DNA of 64,000 nucleotides, taken from assembly GCA_049889215.1 (NCBI GenBank), contig JBMHDV010000004.1:37343-101342 (forward strand). The letters are read 5' to 3'. The translations under genes were made by a program, and so were the position numbers. Below the pieces are notes generated by a model. That model worked only from the letters and a program-made list of their open reading frames with translations, was not told the DNA's origin and ran no database searches. Of this stretch, positions 52,711-60,654 are shown piece after piece (positions within the stretch are counted from its first letter, which is position 1; the number at the start of each line of letters is the position of its first letter). Origin of the DNA: UBA817 sp049889215 (GTDB lineage Bacteria > Margulisbacteria > Marinamargulisbacteria > UBA817).

Positions 52711-53703
52711 CTAATTCTTTAGCAATGAACGGACATGATTCAACACGAAATCGTAATGCTGTTGATCAGCCAACGACCAAGTTGACTTGGTTGTGGGTTC
52801 AATAATCACATGATGATCCGAGTCATACCGGTGAACATCAACCATAGCAGACCCAAATGCAGCTTGAATCATATCTGCTCCGGCAGTGTCTGCAGTTGGG
52901 TCATTTTTAGCCGTAAAAACAGTTATCTTTGGCCAATCATTTTTGGCTCGGACTGGATAAGAGTTTAACTGCTGTCGAACGTTTCGCATCAGCTTAACCA
53001 ATTCGTACAGTGCCGCTGTTGGACGATTTGTATACCAATGTTGATGCTCCAGAGCTTGAGATGCATTTGAGCGTGTATTTCCGACAAAAAATCGAAGTAA
53101 TGGCACAAAAAGTAAGCGCTTATCTTTAGGTTCAATGTAAGGGTCAATCAAAATGAGTTGCTTTACTGGCAACTCTGCAAAGGCACCACTTAATAATAGA
53201 TGCAGTACCGCAGTCGCACCTGTTGATGTACCGATTAATGCAATGCTTTGATGGCCATTGTTTGCTAGTGCAGTAACTTCAGCCAGAATCGGAGCCTCCC
53301 AGTCGCTATACGTTGCACTTTTAAAGGCATTATAATCACGGCCATGCCCACCCATAACCACACGCGATAGTAATACAGAGGGGTCCTGTAACTCAAGACG
53401 ATTTACTAACGATCGAAACTCATAGCTGGACGCCGAGAAACCATGGACCAACACACCAACTGTTTGTTGTTGCTGATCATCCGTTGGTGTTTGAAAACGT
53501 TTAGAAACTAAATAATTTGAATTTACCAGCGCTTTGTCGATGGTCTCCTTTGAGTCCAACCATGTTGACTCATAATGCAAAGGTTGATGCAACGACAATC
53601 GTATTAGACCACCGGCCAAAAGAATAATGGCCGTGAGTATAACGATGCTAGTGAACAAGCGACCCAAAAAAGTTTTCGATTTCACGTTGTGCAGATGCCA
53701 CAC
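52711..53703 (-). CDS. Membrane-anchored alpha/beta hydrolase
   Basis: 330 residues from GTG at 53703, which overlaps ndk by 56 bases; GTG at 53685 or TTG codons further in are possible starts, and none has a clear ribosome binding site. One N-terminal membrane helix (TSIVILTAIILLAGGLIRLS). The hydrolase core has VGVLVHGFSASSYEFRSL (oxyanion region), IALIGTSTGATAVLHLL (nucleophile Ser in G-x-S-x-G), LILIDPYIEPKD, VFTAKNDPTADT (Asp) and SDHHVIIEP (catalytic His). Similar to serine aminopeptidase S33/monoglyceride-lipase-type hydrolases; substrate unknown. Downstream of the arginine genes. Confidence 0.75.
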   Translation of the reverse strand: MWHLHNVKSKTFLGRLFTSIVILTAIILLAGGLIRLSLHQPLHYESTWLDSKETIDKALVNSNYLVSKRFQTPTDDQQQQTVGVLVHGFSASSYEFRSLVNRLELQDPSVLLSRVVMGGHGRDYNAFKSATYSDWEAPILAEVTALANNGHQSIALIGTSTGATAVLHLLLSGAFAELPVKQLILIDPYIEPKDKRLLFVPLLRFFVGNTRSNASQALEHQHWYTNRPTAALYELVKLMRNVRQQLNSYPVRAKNDWPKITVFTAKNDPTADTAGADMIQAAFGSAMVDVHRYDSDHHVIIEPTTKSTWSLADQQHYDFVLNHVRSLLKN

Positions 53704-54061
53704 TATCAGAAGCGTGAATCACATTTTCGCCTTTGGATAATGCCAAGTCACCACGAATGGTACCTGCAGGTGCCTCTAAGGCATCTGTTGGGCCAACCAT
53801 CTGACGAATGGTATCAATGACTTTCTCACCTTCCAATACCATAATTAAAATTGGACCACTTAAAATAAAGTCTTTAAGACCAGGGTAAAAAGGTTTATCC
53901 ACATGTTCTACATAATGACGATCCACTTCGTCTGGCGTTAATTGGCGTAATTCCAATTTATTAAATGTAAAGCCACGCTTTTCAAAACGCCCAACAATCT
54001 CTGCCATTAACCGACGTTTAACCCCATCCGGTTTTATAAATACTAAACTTTGCTCTACCAT
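53648..54061 (-). CDS. ndk: Nucleoside diphosphate kinase
   Basis: 137 residues, standard size. SLVFIKPDGVKRRLMAEIVGRFEKRGF at the start, KPFYPGLKDFILSGPILIMVLEG, and the active-site histidine in ENVIHASDSVASAQREI. It balances NTP pools by phosphate transfer through that histidine. Its start overlaps the end of argH by seven bases, so it is expressed with the arginine genes. Confidence 0.97.
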   Translation of the reverse strand: MVEQSLVFIKPDGVKRRLMAEIVGRFEKRGFTFNKLELRQLTPDEVDRHYVEHVDKPFYPGLKDFILSGPILIMVLEGEKVIDTIRQMVGPTDALEAPAGTIRGDLALSKGENVIHASDSVASAQREIENFFGSLVH

Positions 54062-55428
54062 TGAAATGCCTCCTTGATTTGTGCGAGCCGAACACTTACT
54101 TGCCCCGAATCGGTCCCGCCAATGATATGTTTTTGTTGAATTGCTGCTTTAAATGATAACCGATCCGCCACATCACTTTCAATGGCTGGCGCAATGGATT
54201 GCAATTGTTCAATGCTCAACTCATGCACCTGACACTGATTATCTTCAGCCAATTGCACCAACTGCCCCACCTGTTCGTGTGCTTCACGAAATGGCACGCC
54301 CTTCATGGCCAAATAATCGGCTATTTCTGTGGCTAATATATGCCCTGTGTTCATGGCCGTTAAAATGCGGTCCTGATGAACCGTAATGGTTGGAATCATC
54401 CGTGCAAAACAATCCAATACCGAAACCGTAATATCCATCGCAGTAAACAATAACTTTTTATCGTCTTGCAAGTCACGGTTATATGTTAGTGGCAATCCTT
54501 TAATCATTTCATGAAGTGCTACAAATTGGCCCATTACTGGCCCAGCCTGACCACGAATGAGTTCAGCAATATCAGGGTTCTTCTTTTGGGGCATAATCGA
54601 ACTGCCCGTCGTAAATTCATCGCCAATGGTAATAAACCCAACCACAGACGATGACCAAAAAATGAGTTCTTCACAAAATTGAGATAAATGCATGGTCACC
54701 ATACTCGCCGCATACAACACATCCAAAATAAAATCACGATCAGAGACCGCATCCATGCTATTGAGTGTAATATCCGAAAAACCAAGGGCTTCAGCCACTG
54801 CGTGACGATCAATCTCATAATTCGAACCGGCCATAGCCGCAGAGCCTAACGGACAAAAATCAGCCCGTTCATAGGCATCCACAAAGCGGTTTTGGTCCCG
54901 CTTTAATTTTTCAAAATACGCCAACACATGGTGCCCCAATACCACCGGTTGAGCAATTTGCAAATGCGTAAAACCTGGAAACACCGTCTCCTTATGATCA
55001 TTTGCAAAGTTGTATAACGCTTTAAAGCAACCATGCATTAAGTCATTAATTTCTTCAATTTTATCTTTAACGTATAAACGAACATCCGTAGCTACCTGAT
55101 CGTTACGAGACTTACCTGAATGCATTTTCTTACCCAAGTCCCCAACCTTTTCAACCACCAAACGTTCAACAAAGCTATGTACATCTTCGTCATCTGGCAA
55201 CATTTCTAAGACTTTTGGCGCATCTTTTAATACCTCATCCAATGCCTTATGTAACTTTTGACATTCTTTTTTGGTAAGAACACCCGCTTTTACAAGTGCG
55301 GATGAATGCGCTTTATTTAAGGCGACATCATAAGGCAACAATACCTGATCAAAGGATAGTGAGTAACTAAAATCAACCGCCGCTGGGTTCAGGGCCTGTT
55401 TAAAACGGCCACCCCATAACTTGGTCAT
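54055..55428 (-). CDS. argH: Argininosuccinate lyase
   Basis: 457 residues. MTKLWGGRFKQALNPAAVDFSYSL at the start, the signature GSSIMPQKKNPDIAEL with the flexible catalytic serine loop, and FPGFTHLQIAQPV. It splits argininosuccinate into arginine and fumarate. The ATG overlaps the stop of argG (ATGA). Confidence 0.97.
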   Translation of the reverse strand: MTKLWGGRFKQALNPAAVDFSYSLSFDQVLLPYDVALNKAHSSALVKAGVLTKKECQKLHKALDEVLKDAPKVLEMLPDDEDVHSFVERLVVEKVGDLGKKMHSGKSRNDQVATDVRLYVKDKIEEINDLMHGCFKALYNFANDHKETVFPGFTHLQIAQPVVLGHHVLAYFEKLKRDQNRFVDAYERADFCPLGSAAMAGSNYEIDRHAVAEALGFSDITLNSMDAVSDRDFILDVLYAASMVTMHLSQFCEELIFWSSSVVGFITIGDEFTTGSSIMPQKKNPDIAELIRGQAGPVMGQFVALHEMIKGLPLTYNRDLQDDKKLLFTAMDITVSVLDCFARMIPTITVHQDRILTAMNTGHILATEIADYLAMKGVPFREAHEQVGQLVQLAEDNQCQVHELSIEQLQSIAPAIESDVADRLSFKAAIQQKHIIGGTDSGQVSVRLAQIKEAFQW

Positions 55429-56627
55429 GACCGGCTCACCATGCCATTGACCTTCATCGGTAACCCAAACACTCGAATAAAACCAGTTGCGTCTTTTTGA
55501 TCATACAATTCGGTATCACTAAAGGACGCTAAATCCTCCATATACAGTGATTTTTCAGCCTTGATTCCTGCAGGGACAATGTTCCCTTTATATAACTTCA
55601 CTCGAACAGATCCTGTGACCACGTCCTGTGTTGAGTTTACAAACGCATCCAAGGCATCCTTTGCCGGGCAAAACCAACGGCCATCATACACCATCTGTGC
55701 GTATTCAATGCCAAGCTTCTGCTTTAATAAGGTGGTATCACGATCCAAGACCAATTGTTCTAGCATGCGATGTGTATCGTACAAAATGGTACCACCTGGC
55801 GTTTCGTAAACACCACGCGACTTAATGCCAACCAAACGGTTTTCAACCATATCGATTTGACCCACCCCATGCTCAGCACCAATCTGATTTAGTTTGGTTA
55901 ATAAGTCCACCGGGGATAAAGCTTGGCCATTGACTTTAACCGGAGTGCCTTTGTCGTAATCAATGGTCACATATTCAGGTTGCTCGCCTGCATTTTCGAT
56001 GGTTTTGGATAACGTAAATACATCATCAGGCGCTTCGTTGGCCGGGTCTTCCAGTACCCCACCCTCATGCGAAATATGCCAAATATTACGGTCTTCAGAA
56101 TAGATTCGTTTTTTAGACTGTGTAACAGGAATATTGTGTTTGTCGGCATACACCAAGCAATCTTCACGTGAATGCAAATCCCACTTCGGGTCTTTCCAAG
56201 GAGCAATGATTTGCAGCGATGGATCAAGGGCCATAAAGGTCAGCTCAAAACGGACTTGGTCATTGCCTTTTCCAGTTGCGCCATGGGCCACCATATTGGC
56301 GCCCTCTTGCTGGGCAATCTCAACCTGACGCTTGGCAATCAACGGACGACCAAAACTGGTTCCCAATAAATACTCATGCTCGTAAATCGCACCCGCTCGC
56401 AGCGTTGGGTAAATGTAATTGGTAATGAATTCTTCACGTAGATCTTCAATAAATACTTTTGACGCACCTGTTTTTAGTGCCTTTTCTTCCAAACCATCCA
56501 ACTCGTCCGCTTGGCCTAAATTGGCACACATTGCAATTACTTCACAATTGTAATGTTCCTTTAACCAAGGAATCATAACTGAGGTATCCAAGCCTCCTGA
56601 ATATGCTAAAACAACTTTATTGCTCAT
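55425..56627 (-). CDS. argG: Argininosuccinate synthase
   Basis: 400 residues. The ATP pyrophosphatase P-loop AYSGGLDTSVMIPWL begins at residue 8, followed by GATGKGNDQVRFE, and the C-terminal multimerisation domain. It joins citrulline and aspartate with ATP. It starts three bases after the stop of argF, in the order argB-argF-argG-argH. Confidence 0.97.
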   Translation of the reverse strand: MSNKVVLAYSGGLDTSVMIPWLKEHYNCEVIAMCANLGQADELDGLEEKALKTGASKVFIEDLREEFITNYIYPTLRAGAIYEHEYLLGTSFGRPLIAKRQVEIAQQEGANMVAHGATGKGNDQVRFELTFMALDPSLQIIAPWKDPKWDLHSREDCLVYADKHNIPVTQSKKRIYSEDRNIWHISHEGGVLEDPANEAPDDVFTLSKTIENAGEQPEYVTIDYDKGTPVKVNGQALSPVDLLTKLNQIGAEHGVGQIDMVENRLVGIKSRGVYETPGGTILYDTHRMLEQLVLDRDTTLLKQKLGIEYAQMVYDGRWFCPAKDALDAFVNSTQDVVTGSVRVKLYKGNIVPAGIKAEKSLYMEDLASFSDTELYDQKDATGFIRVFGLPMKVNGMVSRS

Positions 56628-56630
56628 AAA

Positions 56631-57500
56631 TTATCCTTTCATTAACCATTCTAAAATGGCATTTTGTGCATGCATGCGATTTTCTGCCTGATCAAACACT
56701 TTGGATTGGTCAGACTCAAATACATCGTTGGTAACTTCTTGCCCTATGTTGGCTGGCAAACAATGCAAAAAGATAGCATTGTCTTTGGCTTGTGCCATCA
56801 TGTCCGCATTAACTTGATATGGTGCAAACGCTTTTTCACGAGCCTGTGCCTCTGCCTCATCCCCCATTGACACCCAAACATCCGTGTAAATCACATTGGT
56901 TTTTGAAATCACATCACTTAATTGGTCCGTTACAATAATGCCATCTGGCACCTGTGATGGTTGATATGCCTTGGGGCACACCACTGACATCTGAAACCCA
57001 CATTTAATGGCGATTTCCATTAACGATTTACAAACATTATTGCCATCACCCACATACGTTAAAAACACATCATCAAATGTCCCAAAATGCTGTTTAATGG
57101 TTAGTGCATCCGCAACAGCCTGACACGGATGAGATAGATCTGATAAACCATTAATAACAGGAATGGATGAATGGTTTGAAAACTCCAACAATGCCTGATG
57201 ATCTTTGGTTCGATAAACAATTGCATCAAAGTAACGGCTCATCACTCGACTAACGTGTGATACTGGTTCACGCGACCCCAATTGAATCTCGTCCCCTTTA
57301 ATGTAAACAGCATTCCCACCCAATTTGTGAATGCCAACCTCCAACGATAATCGTGTTCGGTTGGATGGTTTTTCAAAAATCATTCCAATGGATGTCCCTG
57401 CTAACACTTGCGAATCATCCGTTTGTAAGTCAACGGCCCGTTGAAGAATGGTTTCAATCGCTTCAGAAGAAATATCTGAAATATTTAGAAAATGTTTCAT
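56631..57500 (-). CDS. argF: Ornithine carbamoyltransferase
   Basis: 289 residues, slightly shorter than the 300-330 common. The carbamoyl-phosphate motif reads FEKPSNRTRLSLEVGIHKLGG, with Asn in the usual S-T-R-T-R; DLSHPCQAVADALTI and the ornithine-side HCLPA near the C-terminus support OTCase. DVWVSMGDEAEAQAR lies between. It makes citrulline. Its ATG overlaps the stop of argB (ATGA). An acetylornithine carbamoyltransferase is the main alternative, but HCLPA and the linear argB-F-G-H order favour OTCase. Confidence 0.92.
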   Translation of the reverse strand: MKHFLNISDISSEAIETILQRAVDLQTDDSQVLAGTSIGMIFEKPSNRTRLSLEVGIHKLGGNAVYIKGDEIQLGSREPVSHVSRVMSRYFDAIVYRTKDHQALLEFSNHSSIPVINGLSDLSHPCQAVADALTIKQHFGTFDDVFLTYVGDGNNVCKSLMEIAIKCGFQMSVVCPKAYQPSQVPDGIIVTDQLSDVISKTNVIYTDVWVSMGDEAEAQAREKAFAPYQVNADMMAQAKDNAIFLHCLPANIGQEVTNDVFESDQSKVFDQAENRMHAQNAILEWLMKG

Positions 57501-58351
57501 GCGCTGACCATTGTTCCAATCCCACGATCGGTAAACATTTCCAATAAAACCGCATGCTCCGTCGATCCATTAATGATATGAACAGATTCTACGCCACCCT
57601 TAACTGCGGCTAAGGAACATTCCAACTTTGGCAACATGCCGCCCTGAACATCAGGGTGAAGCAATAAGTCTTCAGCTTCTTGCTCTGTTATTTGAGAGAC
57701 CAATTTCTTTTCAACCATCAATCCATCCACATCGGTTAAATAAATTAACTTTTTGCATTCCAAGTACCGCGCAACTGCACTGGCAACATTATCTGCATTT
57801 AAGTTTAATGTATCGCCATTGCGGTCAGAACCCACCGATGATATCACCGGAATATATCCATCATCGCATAAGGTATGAATCAATCGTGTATCCACAGATT
57901 CAATGCTACCAACCAAACCCAAATCTTGATCTTTTTTGGATCGAATTCGCTTGGCATTAAAAATATTGGCCGACTTACCAGAAAGGGTAACCGCTTTCCC
58001 GCCATGTTGATTTAATAATGCAACAATTTCATTATTTACTTTTCCAGAAAGAACCATTTCCGTTAATTCCATGGTTTCCTCATCCGTAAATCGTTGACCA
58101 TCAATAAAAACGGCTTCTTTACCTAGTTTTTTCATCCATTTGGTAATTTCTTTACCACCACCATGGACAATTACAGGCTTAATTCCAACATAACGGAGCA
58201 ACACAACATCTTTGGCAAATGTTTCGCGCAAGGCTTCATTCACCATCAAGGAACCACCGTATTTAATGACCATAATTTTGCCACTAAACTGTTTGATGTA
58301 CGGCAATGCTTCAACCAACGTTATCGCTTTGTTTTTTTTATCATTTTTCAT
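57497..58351 (-). CDS. argB: Acetylglutamate kinase
   Basis: 284 residues from ATG 58351, with AAGGA just upstream; a TTG at 58366 is rejected because it precedes that site. MVIKYGGSLMVNEAL, VIVHGGGKEITKWMKKLG and VDGLMVEKKLVSQIT with the late GGMLPKLECSLAAVKGG are classic for ArgB. It phosphorylates N-acetylglutamate, normally the arginine-feedback step. argC, argJ and argD are not in the window. The upstream gap of 71 bases to the accessory cluster may hold the promoter (GATAAT at 58378-58383 on the minus strand). Confidence 0.95.
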   Translation of the reverse strand: MKNDKKNKAITLVEALPYIKQFSGKIMVIKYGGSLMVNEALRETFAKDVVLLRYVGIKPVIVHGGGKEITKWMKKLGKEAVFIDGQRFTDEETMELTEMVLSGKVNNEIVALLNQHGGKAVTLSGKSANIFNAKRIRSKKDQDLGLVGSIESVDTRLIHTLCDDGYIPVISSVGSDRNGDTLNLNADNVASAVARYLECKKLIYLTDVDGLMVEKKLVSQITEQEAEDLLLHPDVQGGMLPKLECSLAAVKGGVESVHIINGSTEHAVLLEMFTDRGIGTMVSA

Positions 58352-58422
58352 TGAACTATCCTTCAAGAACGAATGACATTATCTTAGCAAATATCGCCCT
58401 GGCTGACCATGTAATTAGCGAA

Positions 58423-59409
58423 TCAATTCGACGGTGGTTGTATCCATTGAAAGATGGCTTTATACAATGCCACATTTGCTGTAATCGTTACCATACGAAC
58501 CCCAATAGCTGACATCAACCGATGGCCCCCATTGACTTTAATGTCACGAACCAACTGATTAAACGGTTGTTTAAACTGGTCCCACGCCCCTGTTCGCTCT
58601 GGATGACGAAGTCGTCCGTCAAATACGCCTCTGGAAGCAGCATCTGGAAAAAACGAAGCCCCCGCCAAACACGCTGTCACCAGTAACTTTTTAGACAATG
58701 ACATGTCATCTGGTAATCCCAACAACGCAATCATGTACGGGGTTTCTCGTAAGAAGTAACACCCGGCTAACGGCAACGCTGATGTTTTTAAAACATGCGC
58801 ATAACGGAGCGAAGCATAGGCTGGCGTACGTGTCACAAAGGCCGTTTCTAGAAAGGTTGCATTCAATGTTGCGGCACCAACGGATGACAACCCAGCTAAA
58901 AGCGGCGAGTCAGTGGCTGATGCAACCTTGCCATGCAGCGCGTGCGGTCCAGCAATACTAAAAATCGAGCGCATGGTATTCGCTGCAAGCCCAGCGCTTG
59001 TCAAACTCGATCGAACCAATTGACGAACATTCACCTTTTCAGAGGAGCAAAATAATGCCGCATTGGTTTGGGATCGTAACACATCCAACACATGCCCCCC
59101 AAAGAATTTGGTGCCAACAATCGCACTCACCTCTGGGGAATAGCGCAACCATTGATTCAAACGGTGAAACTTAGGCTCTACCGGGCAAGAAATTACTGGC
59201 GTTGACGCCTGCCAAGAATTTTTGTGAGGCTCGAAACCAAACCACCGTTGATGAAACAGTTGATAAGATTGACCATTTGAAAGAAATGGCGTTGATGTCC
59301 GAGCGATATTAATCAATGGCGGCATAAAACAAACAGCTCCTTGTTGCTTGAGGGAAATCTCAACACCCTTACTGGTAACCATTGGTTGGTTACTGTTCCA
59401 TTGTACCAT
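58423..59409 (-). CDS. Unrecognised membrane protein of the caspase cluster
   Basis: 328 residues from ATG 59409; a start at 59382 lies eight bases after the previous stop, and the longer frame to 59523 mostly overlaps another gene. Weakly hydrophobic helices are spread over the second half (GLSSVGAATLNATFLETAFV, SALPLAGCYFLRETPYMIALLG, KLLVTACLAGASFFPDAAS, AIGVRMVTITANVALYKAIF). The spacing and the RETPYMIAL and small-residue-rich segments faintly recall six-helix solute-carrier (mitochondrial-carrier-type) repeats, but the P-x-D-x-x-K-R signature is missing. No assigned family. Last gene of the cluster, before the arg operon. Confidence 0.55.
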   Translation of the reverse strand: MVQWNSNQPMVTSKGVEISLKQQGAVCFMPPLINIARTSTPFLSNGQSYQLFHQRWFGFEPHKNSWQASTPVISCPVEPKFHRLNQWLRYSPEVSAIVGTKFFGGHVLDVLRSQTNAALFCSSEKVNVRQLVRSSLTSAGLAANTMRSIFSIAGPHALHGKVASATDSPLLAGLSSVGAATLNATFLETAFVTRTPAYASLRYAHVLKTSALPLAGCYFLRETPYMIALLGLPDDMSLSKKLLVTACLAGASFFPDAASRGVFDGRLRHPERTGAWDQFKQPFNQLVRDIKVNGGHRLMSAIGVRMVTITANVALYKAIFQWIQPPSN

Positions 59410-59707
59410 ATCGTAAATCAACCGTTGTACAACCGGGTCGCCAAACACCACGCGTATAAGTCCAACGTGTTTCAAACATTGGTTGTTGATTTGCATCCAA
59501 CTGAATACTTCGCCCGGAATCATTCAACTTAAAATTAATGGTTTTCACCCAAAAGAATGTCGTATTCAAGGGCAGCCCATTGACCGAGCGTGCTAATTTG
59601 AGCGGTGTTCGAATATGGTGTTCCTGTCGACTTTTTTGAACCATTGCCGGTATTCGACCCTTATGGACCTGATTTACTGGGCACCTATTTTGAATGATCT
59701 CTTGCAT
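59390..59707 (-). CDS. Small protein of the caspase cluster, unrecognised
   Basis: 105 residues from the second of two ATGs (59710/59707); AAAGGAG inside the end of the HNH gene is an excellent ribosome binding site for it. Basic N-terminus (KGRIPAMVQKSRQEHHIRTPLK), then beta-like sequence (LNTTFFWVKTINFKLNDSGRSIQLDAN, FETRWTYTRGVWRPGC). No signal peptide. It overlaps the HNH gene upstream and slightly the membrane gene downstream, so the three are translationally linked. Size and place would fit a regulator or inhibitor, but nothing in the sequence proves that. Confidence 0.6.
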   Translation of the reverse strand: MQEIIQNRCPVNQVHKGRIPAMVQKSRQEHHIRTPLKLARSVNGLPLNTTFFWVKTINFKLNDSGRSIQLDANQQPMFETRWTYTRGVWRPGCTTVDLRYGTMEQ

Positions 59708-60608
59708 CATTATCTCCTTTGTTTAATAAAAGTTCGACCACTTGGATTCGTGTATTTAAATTTAATCGTTCGGGCGCTTGGTTTTCATCCTGTTCAACCT
59801 CCAACTCAAACACTCGAATATTTTGACCATGAAATGTTAAATCAATAATTTTGATTCTTTTTTCTCGCAACATGTACGGTTTATGGCGCGATAAAAACCA
59901 CTCACGGGCCGCTTCACCAACACCTTTGCCAGCCTGAGTGGTAATTATAATTCCCGCATGATTAAATGGCTCACTTGCAGAAATAAAATCAGGCCCAAAA
60001 AATTTACTTTGGCGAAACCAATCCATAAAATCACCGTCGTGTTTATCCGACCCACCATTGCATTTCTTACACAATAGCCAAAGGTTATGGAGGGCATTAT
60101 GGTAGGAGCGATAAAAAAGCTTGGTCCCGCGATACGTTGGATGTGGCTCTGTTGGAACCACATGAATGTAATTCTTTGAACCTGGCAAAGCCAATACTTG
60201 TTCAGCAAAGGCTGGGTCCTGATTCATTTTTTTGATCATGCCTTTTTGACGATCTAAAATCATCTTGCTGGATTGAACATGATCAACATCAAATAAATTA
60301 ACATCCAAAAAATACCCGCAACCAAAACACAACAACAAGACATGCTGATCAAATTGAATCAAATAAGGCCGACGCTCATTTAAAAAATGACGCAGTGGCG
60401 ATGAAATACTTTTTGATGACTTAAGTTTAGTGCGATTGGCCTCCCTAAAAAATCGGACCTCTTTACGATCTTTTGGGGATTGAGGGACACGATAAGATGC
60501 AACTTTTTCCTCTGATAATTGAATGGGCAATGGGCAACGACCAAAACGTGTTGGTAATGCGATCACCTTAAAGCTGATGGCGTAAATGCCCGTATAGAAC
60601 CTAAGCAC
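59685..60608 (-). CDS. HNH-family endonuclease
   Basis: 307 residues from GTG 60608, set by TACAAT six bases upstream. The HNH core is clear: LLCFGCG (C94, C97), LFDVDHVQSS (catalytic His110), HNLWLLCKKCNGG (N175, C180, C183) and a following K/H-rich helix, giving a zinc-stabilised beta-beta-alpha metal fold. The insert between His110 and Asn175 is long (about 65 residues). The C-terminal 100 residues (GIIITTQAGKGVGEAAREWFL) are not recognised and may give target specificity. Such nucleases occur in defence, mobile elements and toxins. It has its own leaderless promoter inside the caspase cluster. Confidence 0.8.
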   Translation of the reverse strand: MLRFYTGIYAISFKVIALPTRFGRCPLPIQLSEEKVASYRVPQSPKDRKEVRFFREANRTKLKSSKSISSPLRHFLNERRPYLIQFDQHVLLLCFGCGYFLDVNLFDVDHVQSSKMILDRQKGMIKKMNQDPAFAEQVLALPGSKNYIHVVPTEPHPTYRGTKLFYRSYHNALHNLWLLCKKCNGGSDKHDGDFMDWFRQSKFFGPDFISASEPFNHAGIIITTQAGKGVGEAAREWFLSRHKPYMLREKRIKIIDLTFHGQNIRVFELEVEQDENQAPERLNLNTRIQVVELLLNKGDNDARDHSK

Positions 60609-60614
60609 TTCTAT

Positions 60615-60620
60615 ATTGTA
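60615..60620 (-). promoter_or_regulatory. -10 box TACAAT six bases before the HNH GTG (leaderless)
   Basis: Minus strand TACAAT, ATAGAA, GTG at 60608. An internal promoter would let the nuclease and downstream genes be expressed apart from the caspase. Confidence 0.45.
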
Positions 60621-60654
60621 GCACACCACTTTAAAACATCAATAAACACGACAG

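Noticed and set aside
57353..57379. Asn in the S-T-R-T-R motif of argF as a sign of a different carbamoyltransferase
   Set aside because: Variants at this position seem to occur among ornithine carbamoyltransferases, and the HCLPA motif with the arg gene order supports the usual function.
59410..59523. N-terminal 38 residues of the longer frame of the last membrane protein
   Set aside because: They overlap the 105-residue gene, which has a strong ribosome binding site; a start at 59409 or 59382 is more likely.
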